Assembly (NCBI GenBank): GCA_035439445.1
Contig: DAORKG010000009.1
Location: 1 to 64,000 of the forward strand
Direction of reading: 5' to 3'
Source: UBA4416 sp035439445
Lineage (GTDB): Bacteria > Bacteroidota > Bacteroidia > B-17B0 > Aurantibacillaceae
Length of the DNA stretch: 64,000 nucleotides
The notes under the pieces are model-generated. The model was not told the DNA's origin. It did not search any database and saw only the letters and a program-made list of their open reading frames with translations. This document shows, in pieces, positions 52,484 through 62,400 of this stretch; within the stretch, counting starts at the first letter, position 1, and every line of letters begins with the position of its first letter. The translations under genes were made by a program, and so were the position numbers.

Positions 52484-52564
52484 ATTTATTTTTGTAATTA
52501 AAGGCTAAATATACAAATTATCATATTAAGTATATTTTGATAAAACAGTAAAGTTTTGAACCTC

Positions 52565-54148
52565 TTAGCGAATTAAAATGTCACTTTTTTTCTTCGGTCG
52601 TTTATTTTCCTGCCAGTTAAAATGCTTTAACCTCATGTCCTCATCTTTAACTTCGGCTAGTGGATATACAGTTGATTCGGGTTTGTTTCTGAATGTTGCA
52701 CGGTCAACTCCCGACGCATTAAACCAAACCGATAAATCACTGCAAATTGTTTTATTGACACCCTTATAGGTGTTTTTTTGTTTCACGTAGTAGATAATTT
52801 GTGCATTACCAATGACGTTTAATTTTTTAATATTTTGTTCTCCAAGAGAATCTTTAGCAAAAAAACCTTCGATGCGTTTACCTTCAATTTGATTGAATTT
52901 GTATTCATCTAAGCTATCTGCTTTTTGAATAACGATAGCATTATTGAGTAATTCAAAATACTTGATACTGGCTTGCCCCGCAGTGAGTTTAATTAATTTG
53001 GCTGTTACCTGCCCGTTGTTTGTCCATAAAATAGGGGAATTATACATACTCATTAACGAGTCATGAATATAGTAAGTTAATGAGTCGCACAAACCTTGTA
53101 AGTCTTTCTTATATATTTTGGTGTGATTATAGGTTTTTACAAACGAGTGTGTTGAGTCAGGCTCATTATAAAATAAGGTATCAGCCGATATAAACAATGT
53201 ATCGTTTTCAATTCTTCTTCCATAAATTGCATGTCCGGTAACAATGGCTCTGTTTCCTTTTTCAAAATGCTCGGCATAATCACCAACTATAAAAGATTTA
53301 TTAGTGGTGTCAATTATTCTCACATTTTTTGTAGCGCTTCCAAAACCTTTTTTTCTGTTGTAAAAAATACTGTCGCCTAATAGCTTTTGATCTTTAGTAA
53401 CAATGATGGCATTTTTACTAAACCTCGAAACTTCATTTTCTGTATCATACCAGCCATTTTCACAATAAATATAATTTTGTTTGCTGGTAATAATTGATGG
53501 ACCAATAAAGTAGGATGTTTTATTAATAGTATTGTATCGAAGAGTATCTCCACGCATTTTGTAATCGGGATTTGTAAGCTCTACATCGTAGTGAAACGTT
53601 AACTCTTTATTTGCCGAGTAATAGTGACCATTTTTACTAACTAATGTGTTTTCTTTATTCACAATTTTACCGCCGTCATAGTAGCTGGCAACAGAGTTTC
53701 CAATGTCATAAATGAGGGTGTTGGTAGTAAGCGTCATGTCTTTTTCAATACAACGTACATTGCCTTTCATGTTGGCTAATTTAGTATTGGCATCATAGCG
53801 TAACGAATCGCCGTAAACAAAAATACTGTCACCTTTAATAATACTGATATGTCCGTAGGCAATTAATTTTTTATCGCTAAATAAATACGCACTATCACAA
53901 CGCATCACGGCACCTTCATGTTCGCACTCTACGTCGCCAATTAATCGACGGGCATCCACACCAATGTTACTGTCATAGGTTAAGCGTTTAGCATGTCTTA
54001 TGTTTATGAGCTTTCCTCCTTTATTATCTGATATTGGAGTTGGTTTACTTTGTGAAAAACTACCAAAACACAACAAAAACAACATAACAACCAAAAGTGT
54101 TGTTTTGGAAGTTTTTTTAGTGGATGTAAGAATGTGTTTGTTGTTCAT
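52565..54148 (-). CDS. OstA-like protein (LptA/LptD N-terminal-like)
   Basis: 527 aa. Signal peptide (TTLLVVMLFLLCFGSFSQ), then an OstA-like beta-jelly-roll repeated several times (DVECEHEGAVMRCDSAYLF, IAYGHISIIKGDSIFVYGDS split from it, GNVRCIEKDM, LLGDSIFYNRKKGFG). Proteins of this type form part of a periplasmic LPS or outer-membrane transport scaffold related to LptA. The window also encodes Kdo transferase WaaA, so LPS is made. The gene is divergent from rlmD. Confidence 0.85.
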   Translation of the reverse strand: MNNKHILTSTKKTSKTTLLVVMLFLLCFGSFSQSKPTPISDNKGGKLINIRHAKRLTYDSNIGVDARRLIGDVECEHEGAVMRCDSAYLFSDKKLIAYGHISIIKGDSIFVYGDSLRYDANTKLANMKGNVRCIEKDMTLTTNTLIYDIGNSVASYYDGGKIVNKENTLVSKNGHYYSANKELTFHYDVELTNPDYKMRGDTLRYNTINKTSYFIGPSIITSKQNYIYCENGWYDTENEVSRFSKNAIIVTKDQKLLGDSIFYNRKKGFGSATKNVRIIDTTNKSFIVGDYAEHFEKGNRAIVTGHAIYGRRIENDTLFISADTLFYNEPDSTHSFVKTYNHTKIYKKDLQGLCDSLTYYIHDSLMSMYNSPILWTNNGQVTAKLIKLTAGQASIKYFELLNNAIVIQKADSLDEYKFNQIEGKRIEGFFAKDSLGEQNIKKLNVIGNAQIIYYVKQKNTYKGVNKTICSDLSVWFNASGVDRATFRNKPESTVYPLAEVKDEDMRLKHFNWQENKRPKKKSDILIR

Positions 54149-54245
54149 TTGCAGCCATAAATTTAAACATATAAATTGTATTTGGCTTAATGTTATGGTT
54201 TTTTAAGAAATGTATTCAATTCTTAAATCTACCCCTAAAATCTAT

Positions 54246-54253
54246 TATCTTTG
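54246..54253 (+). promoter_or_regulatory. Putative -7 box (TATCTTTG) of rlmD
   Basis: Exact TAnnTTTG match ending 6 nt before the ATG, implying a nearly leaderless transcript. Its last three bases (TTG) open a slightly longer frame that should not be used. Confidence 0.5.
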
Positions 54254-54259
54254 CGCCTT

Positions 54260-55666
54260 ATGAGTAAAATAAAGAAAAATATTTTTGTGGAGAACGCTCC
54301 CATAGTTGATATATCCTCAGAAGGTAAATCGGTTGCAAAGGTTGATGGTATGGTAATTTTTGTGGATGGTGGAGTGCCGGGAGATGTGGCGGATGTGATG
54401 ATTACCCGCAAGAAAAATAATTATGCAGAGGGACATGTGGTTGAATTAAAAACAAAATCGCCCAACAGAACTGAGCCTAAATGTGAACATTTTGGGCATT
54501 GCGGTGGCTGCAAATGGCAACACATGAATTATGATACTCAATTGCAATTTAAGCATAAAACAGTTTCAGATGCTCTTACTCGTATTGGGCATTTGGATAT
54601 TTCTACCATGAAACCTATTTACGGTAATAAAGAAAATTATTTCTATCGCAATAAATTAGAGTTTTCTTTTTCTGACAGAAAATGGTTAACCAACGATGAA
54701 ATAAAAAGCGGAAAAGAAATCGATAACCGAAATGCTTTGGGATTTCATATTCCCAAAATGTTTGATAAAATATTAGATATTAAGAACTGTTATTTGCAGG
54801 AAGAACCATCTAATTCTATTAGAAACGAAATTCGTGATTTTGCCATTAAAAATGGGTTAAGCTTTTTTGCAGTAAGAGATAAAGTAGGCTTATTGAGAAC
54901 GCTGATGATTAGAACCAGCAGCAATGGCGAGATTATGGTATTGATTCAGTTTTTTGAAAATCAACCTGAAAATATTGAGCTATTGTTAAATCACTTAAAA
55001 ACTAAATTTCCTCAAATTACCTCTTTGCAATATGTGATTAACCAAAAAGGGAATGATACTTTACAGGATTTGGAAATTATTGCGTTTTATGGCAGAGATC
55101 ATATTTTTGAAGAGATGGAAGGATTGAAGTTTAAAATTTCGGCCAAATCTTTTTATCAAACCAACTCGCCACAGGCTTATGAACTTTATAAAATCACTCG
55201 CGATTTATGTGGTTTAACAGGTAATGAAGTCGTTTATGATTTATACACCGGAACCGGAACCATTGCTAATTTCGTGGCTAAACAAGCTAAGCAGGTAATA
55301 GGGGTAGAGTATATTGAAGACGCCGTGGTAGATGCTAGAAATAACTCGGAGTTTAATGGGATAGCTAATACGCTGTTTTATGCCGGTGATATGAAAGATG
55401 TATTGAATACAGATTTTGTAACAAAGCATGGTAAACCTGATGTTATTATTACCGACCCACCGCGCGCCGGTATGCACGAGGATGTGATTAGTGTAATTTT
55501 AAATGCAGCTCCTAAGCGCATTGTATACGTAAGCTGTAATCCGGCAACACAGGCCAGGGATTTAGCGATGATGGTGGGACATTATGAAATTAAAGCTATA
55601 CAGCCGGTAGATATGTTTCCACAAACAGCACATGTAGAAAATGTGGTGTTGCTGGAGAAAAGGTAG
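54260..55666 (+). CDS. rlmD: 23S rRNA (uracil-5-)-methyltransferase RlmD-type
   Basis: 468 aa. N-terminal TRAM domain (GMVIFVDGGVPGDVADVMI region), then the 4Fe-4S cysteines Cys75, Cys81 and Cys84 in CEHFGHCGGC, with a fourth in ILDIKNC. The methyltransferase domain has the SAM motif YDLYTGTGTIANF, the DPPRAG motif and the nucleophile in VSCNPATQARD. RlmD and RlmCD-type enzymes methylate U1939 and/or U747; the single gene here could do one or both. The ATG at 54260 is chosen because the upstream TTG falls in the promoter box. Confidence 0.93.
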   Translation: MSKIKKNIFVENAPIVDISSEGKSVAKVDGMVIFVDGGVPGDVADVMITRKKNNYAEGHVVELKTKSPNRTEPKCEHFGHCGGCKWQHMNYDTQLQFKHKTVSDALTRIGHLDISTMKPIYGNKENYFYRNKLEFSFSDRKWLTNDEIKSGKEIDNRNALGFHIPKMFDKILDIKNCYLQEEPSNSIRNEIRDFAIKNGLSFFAVRDKVGLLRTLMIRTSSNGEIMVLIQFFENQPENIELLLNHLKTKFPQITSLQYVINQKGNDTLQDLEIIAFYGRDHIFEEMEGLKFKISAKSFYQTNSPQAYELYKITRDLCGLTGNEVVYDLYTGTGTIANFVAKQAKQVIGVEYIEDAVVDARNNSEFNGIANTLFYAGDMKDVLNTDFVTKHGKPDVIITDPPRAGMHEDVISVILNAAPKRIVYVSCNPATQARDLAMMVGHYEIKAIQPVDMFPQTAHVENVVLLEKR

Positions 55667-56057
55667 TTGTTATACATGCTAATGCAAAAACTAGCTGTGA
55701 AATTTTTATTCAAATGAAAAGGTAGTTGATTTGTATTGAATGGCATTTTAAAATTTGACTCAAAAATCAAATGTCATCAAAAGTGTTAGCAAGTGTGCAG
55801 ATTGTTTGGGCTGTTCGCGAAGCGCTTTCAAACAATCAGATTGATGCCATGCAGATTTTAGGCAAATTTTAAGAAGCCTTGAATTTTTTGTCAACTTTTT
55901 GTTTCAAGACAAAAAGTCAATATATCAGATAGTCATTAATAACCAGTAACTTAGGCTAAATTGAAATTATTTTTCAGGATTTTTTTAATTTCTTGTAACC
56001 ATTTGTGGTAAATAAAGGTTTAATGATACAGATACTAACCTTTAATTTTTTACACAT
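55667..56057. other. Intergenic region with two hairpins and no supported gene
   Basis: 391 nt without a coding frame I trust. It contains an imperfect inverted repeat GATTGTTTG/CAAACAATC (55798-55838 area) around a GC-rich loop with GTTCGCGAAGCGC, and a second hairpin ACTTTTTGT-TTCAAG-ACAAAAAGT (55893-55917). The segment looks like a decayed dispersed repeat; no terminator T-tract and no RNA family were recognised. Confidence 0.6.
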
Positions 56058-56342
56058 ATGACAGCTACATTTGAAACCATTGCCAAAGAAAAGATTGAAA
56101 CATTAAAGTTTCCTAATGATGAGGTTTTGAAAGATAAGGATTTAATAAAAGAAAGAGAGATGGAATTGAATAGAGCCTTAGCATTGGGTAATTTGGAGCA
56201 CACAAAAATTAAAATTTATTTCGAAGACGATCAATCACGCAAATTAGTAGAAACTACCGTTTGGGGTGTAACTGATAAACGGGTAATTTTAAAACAAGGA
56301 GTTGTTATACCAATTAATCGAGTTCATAAAATTTCACTTTAG
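56058..56342 (+). CDS. Small conserved protein of unknown function
   Basis: 94 aa. The N-terminal half is a charged helix (AKEKIETLKF to KEREMELNRALALGN). The C-terminal half is beta-rich: KIKIYFEDDQSRKLVETTVWGV, read in two parts, then KRVILKQGVVIPINRVHKISL. That looks like a small Sm- or SH3-like barrel. The protein has no signal peptide or membrane segment. I do not recognise a named family but believe similar proteins occur across Bacteroidota. It is monocistronic with its own terminator. Confidence 0.75.
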   Translation: MTATFETIAKEKIETLKFPNDEVLKDKDLIKEREMELNRALALGNLEHTKIKIYFEDDQSRKLVETTVWGVTDKRVILKQGVVIPINRVHKISL

Positions 56343-56358
56343 GGTTTTATAACTTATT

Positions 56359-56397
56359 AAAAAAATCCCGCTGAGTTTAGGCAGCGGGATTTTTTTT
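56359..56397. terminator. Bidirectional terminator
   Basis: AAAAATCCCGCTG/CAGCGGGATTTTT perfect 13-bp stem with an 8-nt loop and A/T runs on both sides. It separates the small + strand gene from the convergent giant gene. Confidence 0.92.
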
Positions 56398-56418
56398 GTT
56401 CTTTTGTTCTTCTTAGTA

Positions 56419-59400
56419 TTATTTCACTCTCGATAATAAAGTAACATGTCCGGTTTTAATTACTTTTTCTCCCGACATGGCAGTTATTTCGGCTTGGTAA
56501 ACATAAACACCTTGTTCACACAATTTTCCGTTTTTAGTTCCATCCCAGCCAATAGTTTCATCATGGCTTTTAAATACGAGGTGTCCCCATCTATCGTAAA
56601 TGGTTAATTTTATTTCGCTGATGGCATAACCCATCGGAATAAAAATTTCATTTTTGGTATCTCCATTTGGTGTAAAGGCATTTGGTATATACACGTTCCA
56701 GTCTTTGGTTACATAAACGCAAACAACATCTGTAGCACGGCAACCAAATTGATTGATACCTTCTAATGTGTAACATGTATTGTTTTGAGGGTTAACAGTA
56801 ATAGTAGAACAGTAGTTACATTCCAAGGCAGAACCATCTGAAGGGTTAATAAATCCTACTTGTGTATTTCCTGTACCGGCTAATGTTACAGTGTTATCAA
56901 TATTAATAGTTGTGTCTAATCCGGCATACACAATAGGTAATGGATTAACCGTTACCTGAACTGTTGAACTGGAAGTACAATTATTATTGGTTCCGGTTAC
57001 CGTATAAATAAACACACCCGAACCAGCTGGATTCACGTAAGTTGTAGAATCGTGGATATCACTTACTCCGGCACTTGGGCTCCAGGTGTAGCTTAGGGCA
57101 CCATTGGCATATATTAATGTAGATTTTCCTTCGCATATTACCTGCTCAGGAGAAGTAGTAATTGTTGGATTTTGAATTACTAATACCTGAACGGTATTAC
57201 TAGAGAAACATAAATTTGGAGCAGTACCGTTTGAGCCCAATACGGTGTAAGTAGTTGTAAAAGCAGGGTTAGCATTTGTTACTCCGGAATTTACATTACT
57301 AATAGAACCACTTGGAGACCAAGTATAATTTGTAGCACCAATAGCGGTTAGGGTGGATATTTTTCCGGCACAAATAGTTAATGGGTTTGCAATAGCAGAC
57401 ACTGTTGGTGTAGGAACTACAGTTATGGTAGTACTGGTAGTTCCCAAGCAGCCTAAGGTACTGGCCCCTGTAATATTATAAATAGTTGTAGTGTTTGGAG
57501 TAGAGCTTACAACTGAACCATTTGGAGATATTGGAGTAACGACAGGCGACCAGGTATATGTGCTGGCTCCACTGGCAGTTAAGCTACTAGTGCTGCCACT
57601 GCAAATAACAGATGGAGAGGCAACAACACTCACTACAGGATTGGTAGTTACCGTTACCACCACTTGTGCCGAGTTAGTACAGGTGCCTGTTGCTCCAATC
57701 ACAGTATACGTTTCCGTTATAGGCGTGCTTGATGTAACTGTTGCACCGTTAGGTGAACTTAAGCTGGCACTAGGAGACCATGTATAAGATGTGGCGCCAT
57801 TTGCATTTAATGAAGTGGTACTTGCCGGACAAATAGTAGGAGTTGTGGCACTGGCGGTAACCACCACCGTATTGTTTACAGTTATGGTTAAAGAAGTGCT
57901 ATTTGTACAACCGTCAACAGATGTAGCATCAATGGTATAGCTTGTTGTAACAGAAGGTGTACATATCACACTGGAAGCAGTGTTTGTATTTAAAAAGATA
58001 TTAGGAGTCCAGGTATATGTATTAGCTCCAGTGGTTGATAAGGTATTTGTAGAGGATGGACACACCGTTGTGTTTGGTGATGTAACCAATGTAGGTAATG
58101 GGTTAACTGTTATAGCAGTTACGGTACCATTAATACAACCATTGGTATCCATTCCTGCCACAGTGTATTGTTGTGTAACCGTTGGTGTGCCGGTAACCAC
58201 AGATCCTGTTGTAGCACTTAATCCAGTTCCCGGAATCCAGGAGTAGGTTGTTGCCCCATTTGCTGTTAAGGTAGCCGTTTGTTGTCCTACACATATGGTA
58301 GCACTATTTACTGTTACGGTAGGTAATGGATTAACCGTTATTGCAGTTATAGTGCCATTTATACAACCGTTAATATCCATACCGGCTACCGTGTATTGCT
58401 GAGTAGTTGTTGGAGTGCCTGTAACTAAAGATCCGGTTGTTGCACTCAATCCTGTTCCCGGTATCCAAGAGTAAGTACTTGCTCCGGTTGCAGTTAAGGT
58501 TGCAGTTTGCTGTCCCACACAAATGGTAGCGCTGTTTGCAGAAATAGTTGGAAGTGGATTAACCGTTATTGTTGTTGTATTACTGTTAAAGCAACCATTA
58601 ACATCAGTTCCTGTTACCGTGTAGGTTTGTGTAATGCTTGGAGTTCCGGTAACTAATGAGCCTGTTCCTGCACTTAAATCAGAAGTTGGATTCCAGGTGT
58701 AAGTATCAGCTCCGTTAGCTGTTAATGTAGCAGTTTGCTGTCCTATACAAATAGATGCACTGTTTACAGTGATAGTAGGTAATGTGTTTACTGTAATGGT
58801 TGTTGTGGTATTTCCAATACATCCATTTACATCAGTTCCTGATAAAGTATAGGTTTGAGTTGTTACCGGTGTTCCGGTAACAGCTGTTCCTGTGGTTGCA
58901 CTTAAACCAGTACCCGGCGACCAAGTGTAGGTATTGGCGCCATTTGCTGTTAAAGTAGCAGTTTGTTGTCCTGCGCAAATAGAAGCTGTATTAGTGGTAA
59001 TAAATGGTAAAGAATTTACGGTAATGGCAGTTGTTGTAGTGCTATAACAACCATTTATGTCGGTTCCAACTACTGTGTAATTTTGAGAAATTGTAGGGGT
59101 TCCTGTTACTAAAGTTCCTGTTGTTGAGCTCAAATTATTTCCGGGTATCCAGCTGTAAGTTTTTGCTCCGCTGGCAATTAATGTAGCGGTTTGCTGTCCT
59201 GAACAAATTGTAGAGCTATTTACAGATACAGTGGGTAATGTATTTACAGTAACCGTGGAGGTAATGTTTGCCGTACAACCATTTATATCAGATCCAACTA
59301 TAGTGTAAATTTGTGTAGCTGATGGATTGCTACTAACTGTAGAACTGAAAGTTGAATTTAAACCTGCTGATGGAGACCAGCTATATGAATTAGCACCATT

Positions 59401-62400
59401 AACAACTAAAGTAGCAGTTTGTTGTCCTTCACAAATTGTTGCGCTATTTACTGTAATTGTAGGTAGTGGGTTAACAGCGATAGTTGTAATTGTTCCATTC
59501 ATACAACCATTTGCATCCATTCCAATAACGGTATAATTTTGTGTGCTAGATGGTGTTCCTGTAACAACTGCACCACTCGTTGCGCTTAACCCGGTTCCGG
59601 GTATCCACGAATAGGTTGTTGCACCGCTTGCGGTTAATGTAGCTGTTTGTTGTCCTACACAAATGGTTGCGCTATTTGCTGTAATAGTAGGTGTAGCATA
59701 AACACTCAAATTAGCAATCGCAAATTGCGGGCAAGAGTATCTGTCTTCCGAATAAACCGTAAATGTATTTGCACCCATTGAAGTTACAGTTATTTGATTG
59801 GTATTACCGGGAGCGCTTGTGTTGGTAAAAGTTTCGGTACCTGATTGAACCCATGTATAAGTATATCCGGGTGAACCTAAAAGCGTGCTGGCATTTAGCG
59901 TTACATTAGTTCCAGGACAATGTATGGTTGGAGTTGTAACAGTTACTTGAGGACAAATATTTACCTCAATAATAGAAAGTGAATTATAACCTGAACAATT
60001 TAAATCATTCCAACTTCCATCTGGATAAATCTGAGTACAATCTTCGTCACCGGCATTGTTTGGCTCTCCGGGCGCCCAGTTGGTGTAACTAACAGAAGAA
60101 CCGTCATACCAGGTAAATGTTCCTTCATTTGTAGCATCGCTATATCCTATCCAAATTACTTGTCCGGCAAAACCCTGATTGGAAAGTGCCTGAACTAAAT
60201 CGGCATTTTCGGCAGAAGACTGAACAGAAATTAAATTTGCACCAAAAGACTGAGCATAAGCTTGTGCTTGAGGTCCTGTCATAAATTGAGGATTAATAAA
60301 GTATAAGCTACAGGTATTATTCATTCCCAATAGTTCAATATTTCCGGCAGACGTCAAAGCTGATCGAATTGCATTTAAATTACAAGCGCTGCTTACACAA
60401 ACTCCGATACCAACAGAAATGGTAGCAACACCTGTACATGTTCCAGTTGAACCTAACACTGTATATGTTGTGCCAGCTAGTGGAGATGCAGTAACGTTTG
60501 AACCGTTAGCAGAGCTTAATGTAGCAGATGGAAACCAAGTATAAGTTGTTGCTCCGTTAGCATCTAATAATGCTGAACCTCCGGGACAAACAGTTGGTGT
60601 GTTTGAACTTAGTGTTAATGTTAAAGCAGCAGACATTGAAATATTTGCCGTCGCAGAACCTGTGCAAGTTCCGCTTGCTCCTATAACGGTATAAGTTGTA
60701 TTACTAATTGGTGTTGCCGTAACACTGCTTCCGTTAGCAGAACTCAGAGTAGCAGATGGACTCCATGTATAATTAGTTGCACCGCTTGCAGATAAAATAA
60801 CTGGCGTACCCGCACAAACAGATGTGTTGGTTGGAGTTACTGTAAGAGTTAATGCTCCACCCATAGAAATATTGGCAGTGGTTGAACCGGTACAAGTGCC
60901 TGTTGCGCCAACAATGGTATAGGTTGTGTTTGTTGTGGGGCTTGCAACTACACTAATTCCATTTGCCGAACTTAGTGAATTTGATGGACTCCATGTGTAA
61001 TTGGTTGCGCCACTGGCACTGAGAGTTACAGAACTTCCTACACAAATAGTTGATGTATTTGGGGTAACGGTTAATGTTATAGGAGGATTTATGCCAACTA
61101 CTAAGGAAGCTGTTGATGTGCCACAAGCATTCACTGCAGAAACCGAAATAGTTCCTGCAGCTGCTCCAAAGTTAACAGTAATTGCATTTGAATTAGTTGG
61201 AGTGGATGTAATAGTTGCACTTGGGGGTACTGACCATGTATAGTTAGTGTTTGCTATGTTAGAGACTGAATATGTTATTGATGTGGAATTAGGACAAATG
61301 ACAGTGGAACCGTTAATAGCTCCAATTACTGGAGGAACTCCATTTACAATAACTTGTACTGTATTTGAATTTATAGACCCACCACATGCAGTAGATGAAA
61401 CAGTATAAATAGTTGTTAATGTAGGATTTGCTGTAACAGATGAACCATTTGAAGAACTTAATGTAGTTGATGGACTCCAAGTGTATGAGGTACCGCCACT
61501 AACTGTTAATGTTGTTGTTTGACCTGGACAAATGGTAGAAGTTGGAGAAACAGTTAAAGCTGCTGCGGCAGGCAAAACAGTTAATGGTACAGATGCAGAG
61601 TTACTACATCCATCACATCTTGTAACAGTAACGCTATATGCAGTAGTAACTGTAGGTGTTACGGTTAACGACAGAGTTGTTGCACCTAAGCCAGATGGTA
61701 ATGAGTTCCAATTATATGAATAGGTTAATGATTCATTAAAAACAACATCATCAATAGAGGCGGCAGGATTAGATACAGTAGGACCACTAATTAAAGCAGC
61801 TCCCGTGTTAACCCATTGAAATACAATTCTCGCAGTTTGCCCTACATATGAATTTAAATTATATGTCACACTTTGATAGGTGGTTTGTCCATAATATGGT
61901 CCTCCTAAAAGAATGTTACCAGCACCTGCGGTAATAGCTGTTCCTGCAGTTGGAACAAAGGTATTAGGAACTAACCAAACTGTTAATTCTGCCTGGCCGG
62001 CTTGACCGCTATTTTTCCATTTAAAAGAAAAGTCAGAAGTACAATAACTACTAATAGTATAATCTTTATAGGCGTGATTTGTCGCTGTTTTAGGAGTAAA
62101 TGCATTTCCTATGTCGTAGTTATTATTGGTAGCTGCAGTTCCTATGTATATCCCTTTTGTTCCAGATGCAAATGCCGCAGTGCCCCAATACCATTTATTA
62201 TTAGCTCCATTAACAAATGTAAACCCATTTGCAGATTCAAAATTCTCGGTGATTGTAGCATTTGATCCAGTAGGAGTAGCACTTAATGTTGCTGTATTTC
62301 CTATGCAGATTGCAGATGGAGTTGCAGAAGCAACAACAACGGGTAGAGGTCGAACAGGAACCGTAATAACGGCAGTACCTGTACAACCAGCTGTTGTACT

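Noticed and set aside
58080..59700. CRISPR array suggested by regular spacing
   Set aside because: The 230-bp units are in-frame protein repeats with no short conserved direct repeat plus unique spacers and no cas genes.
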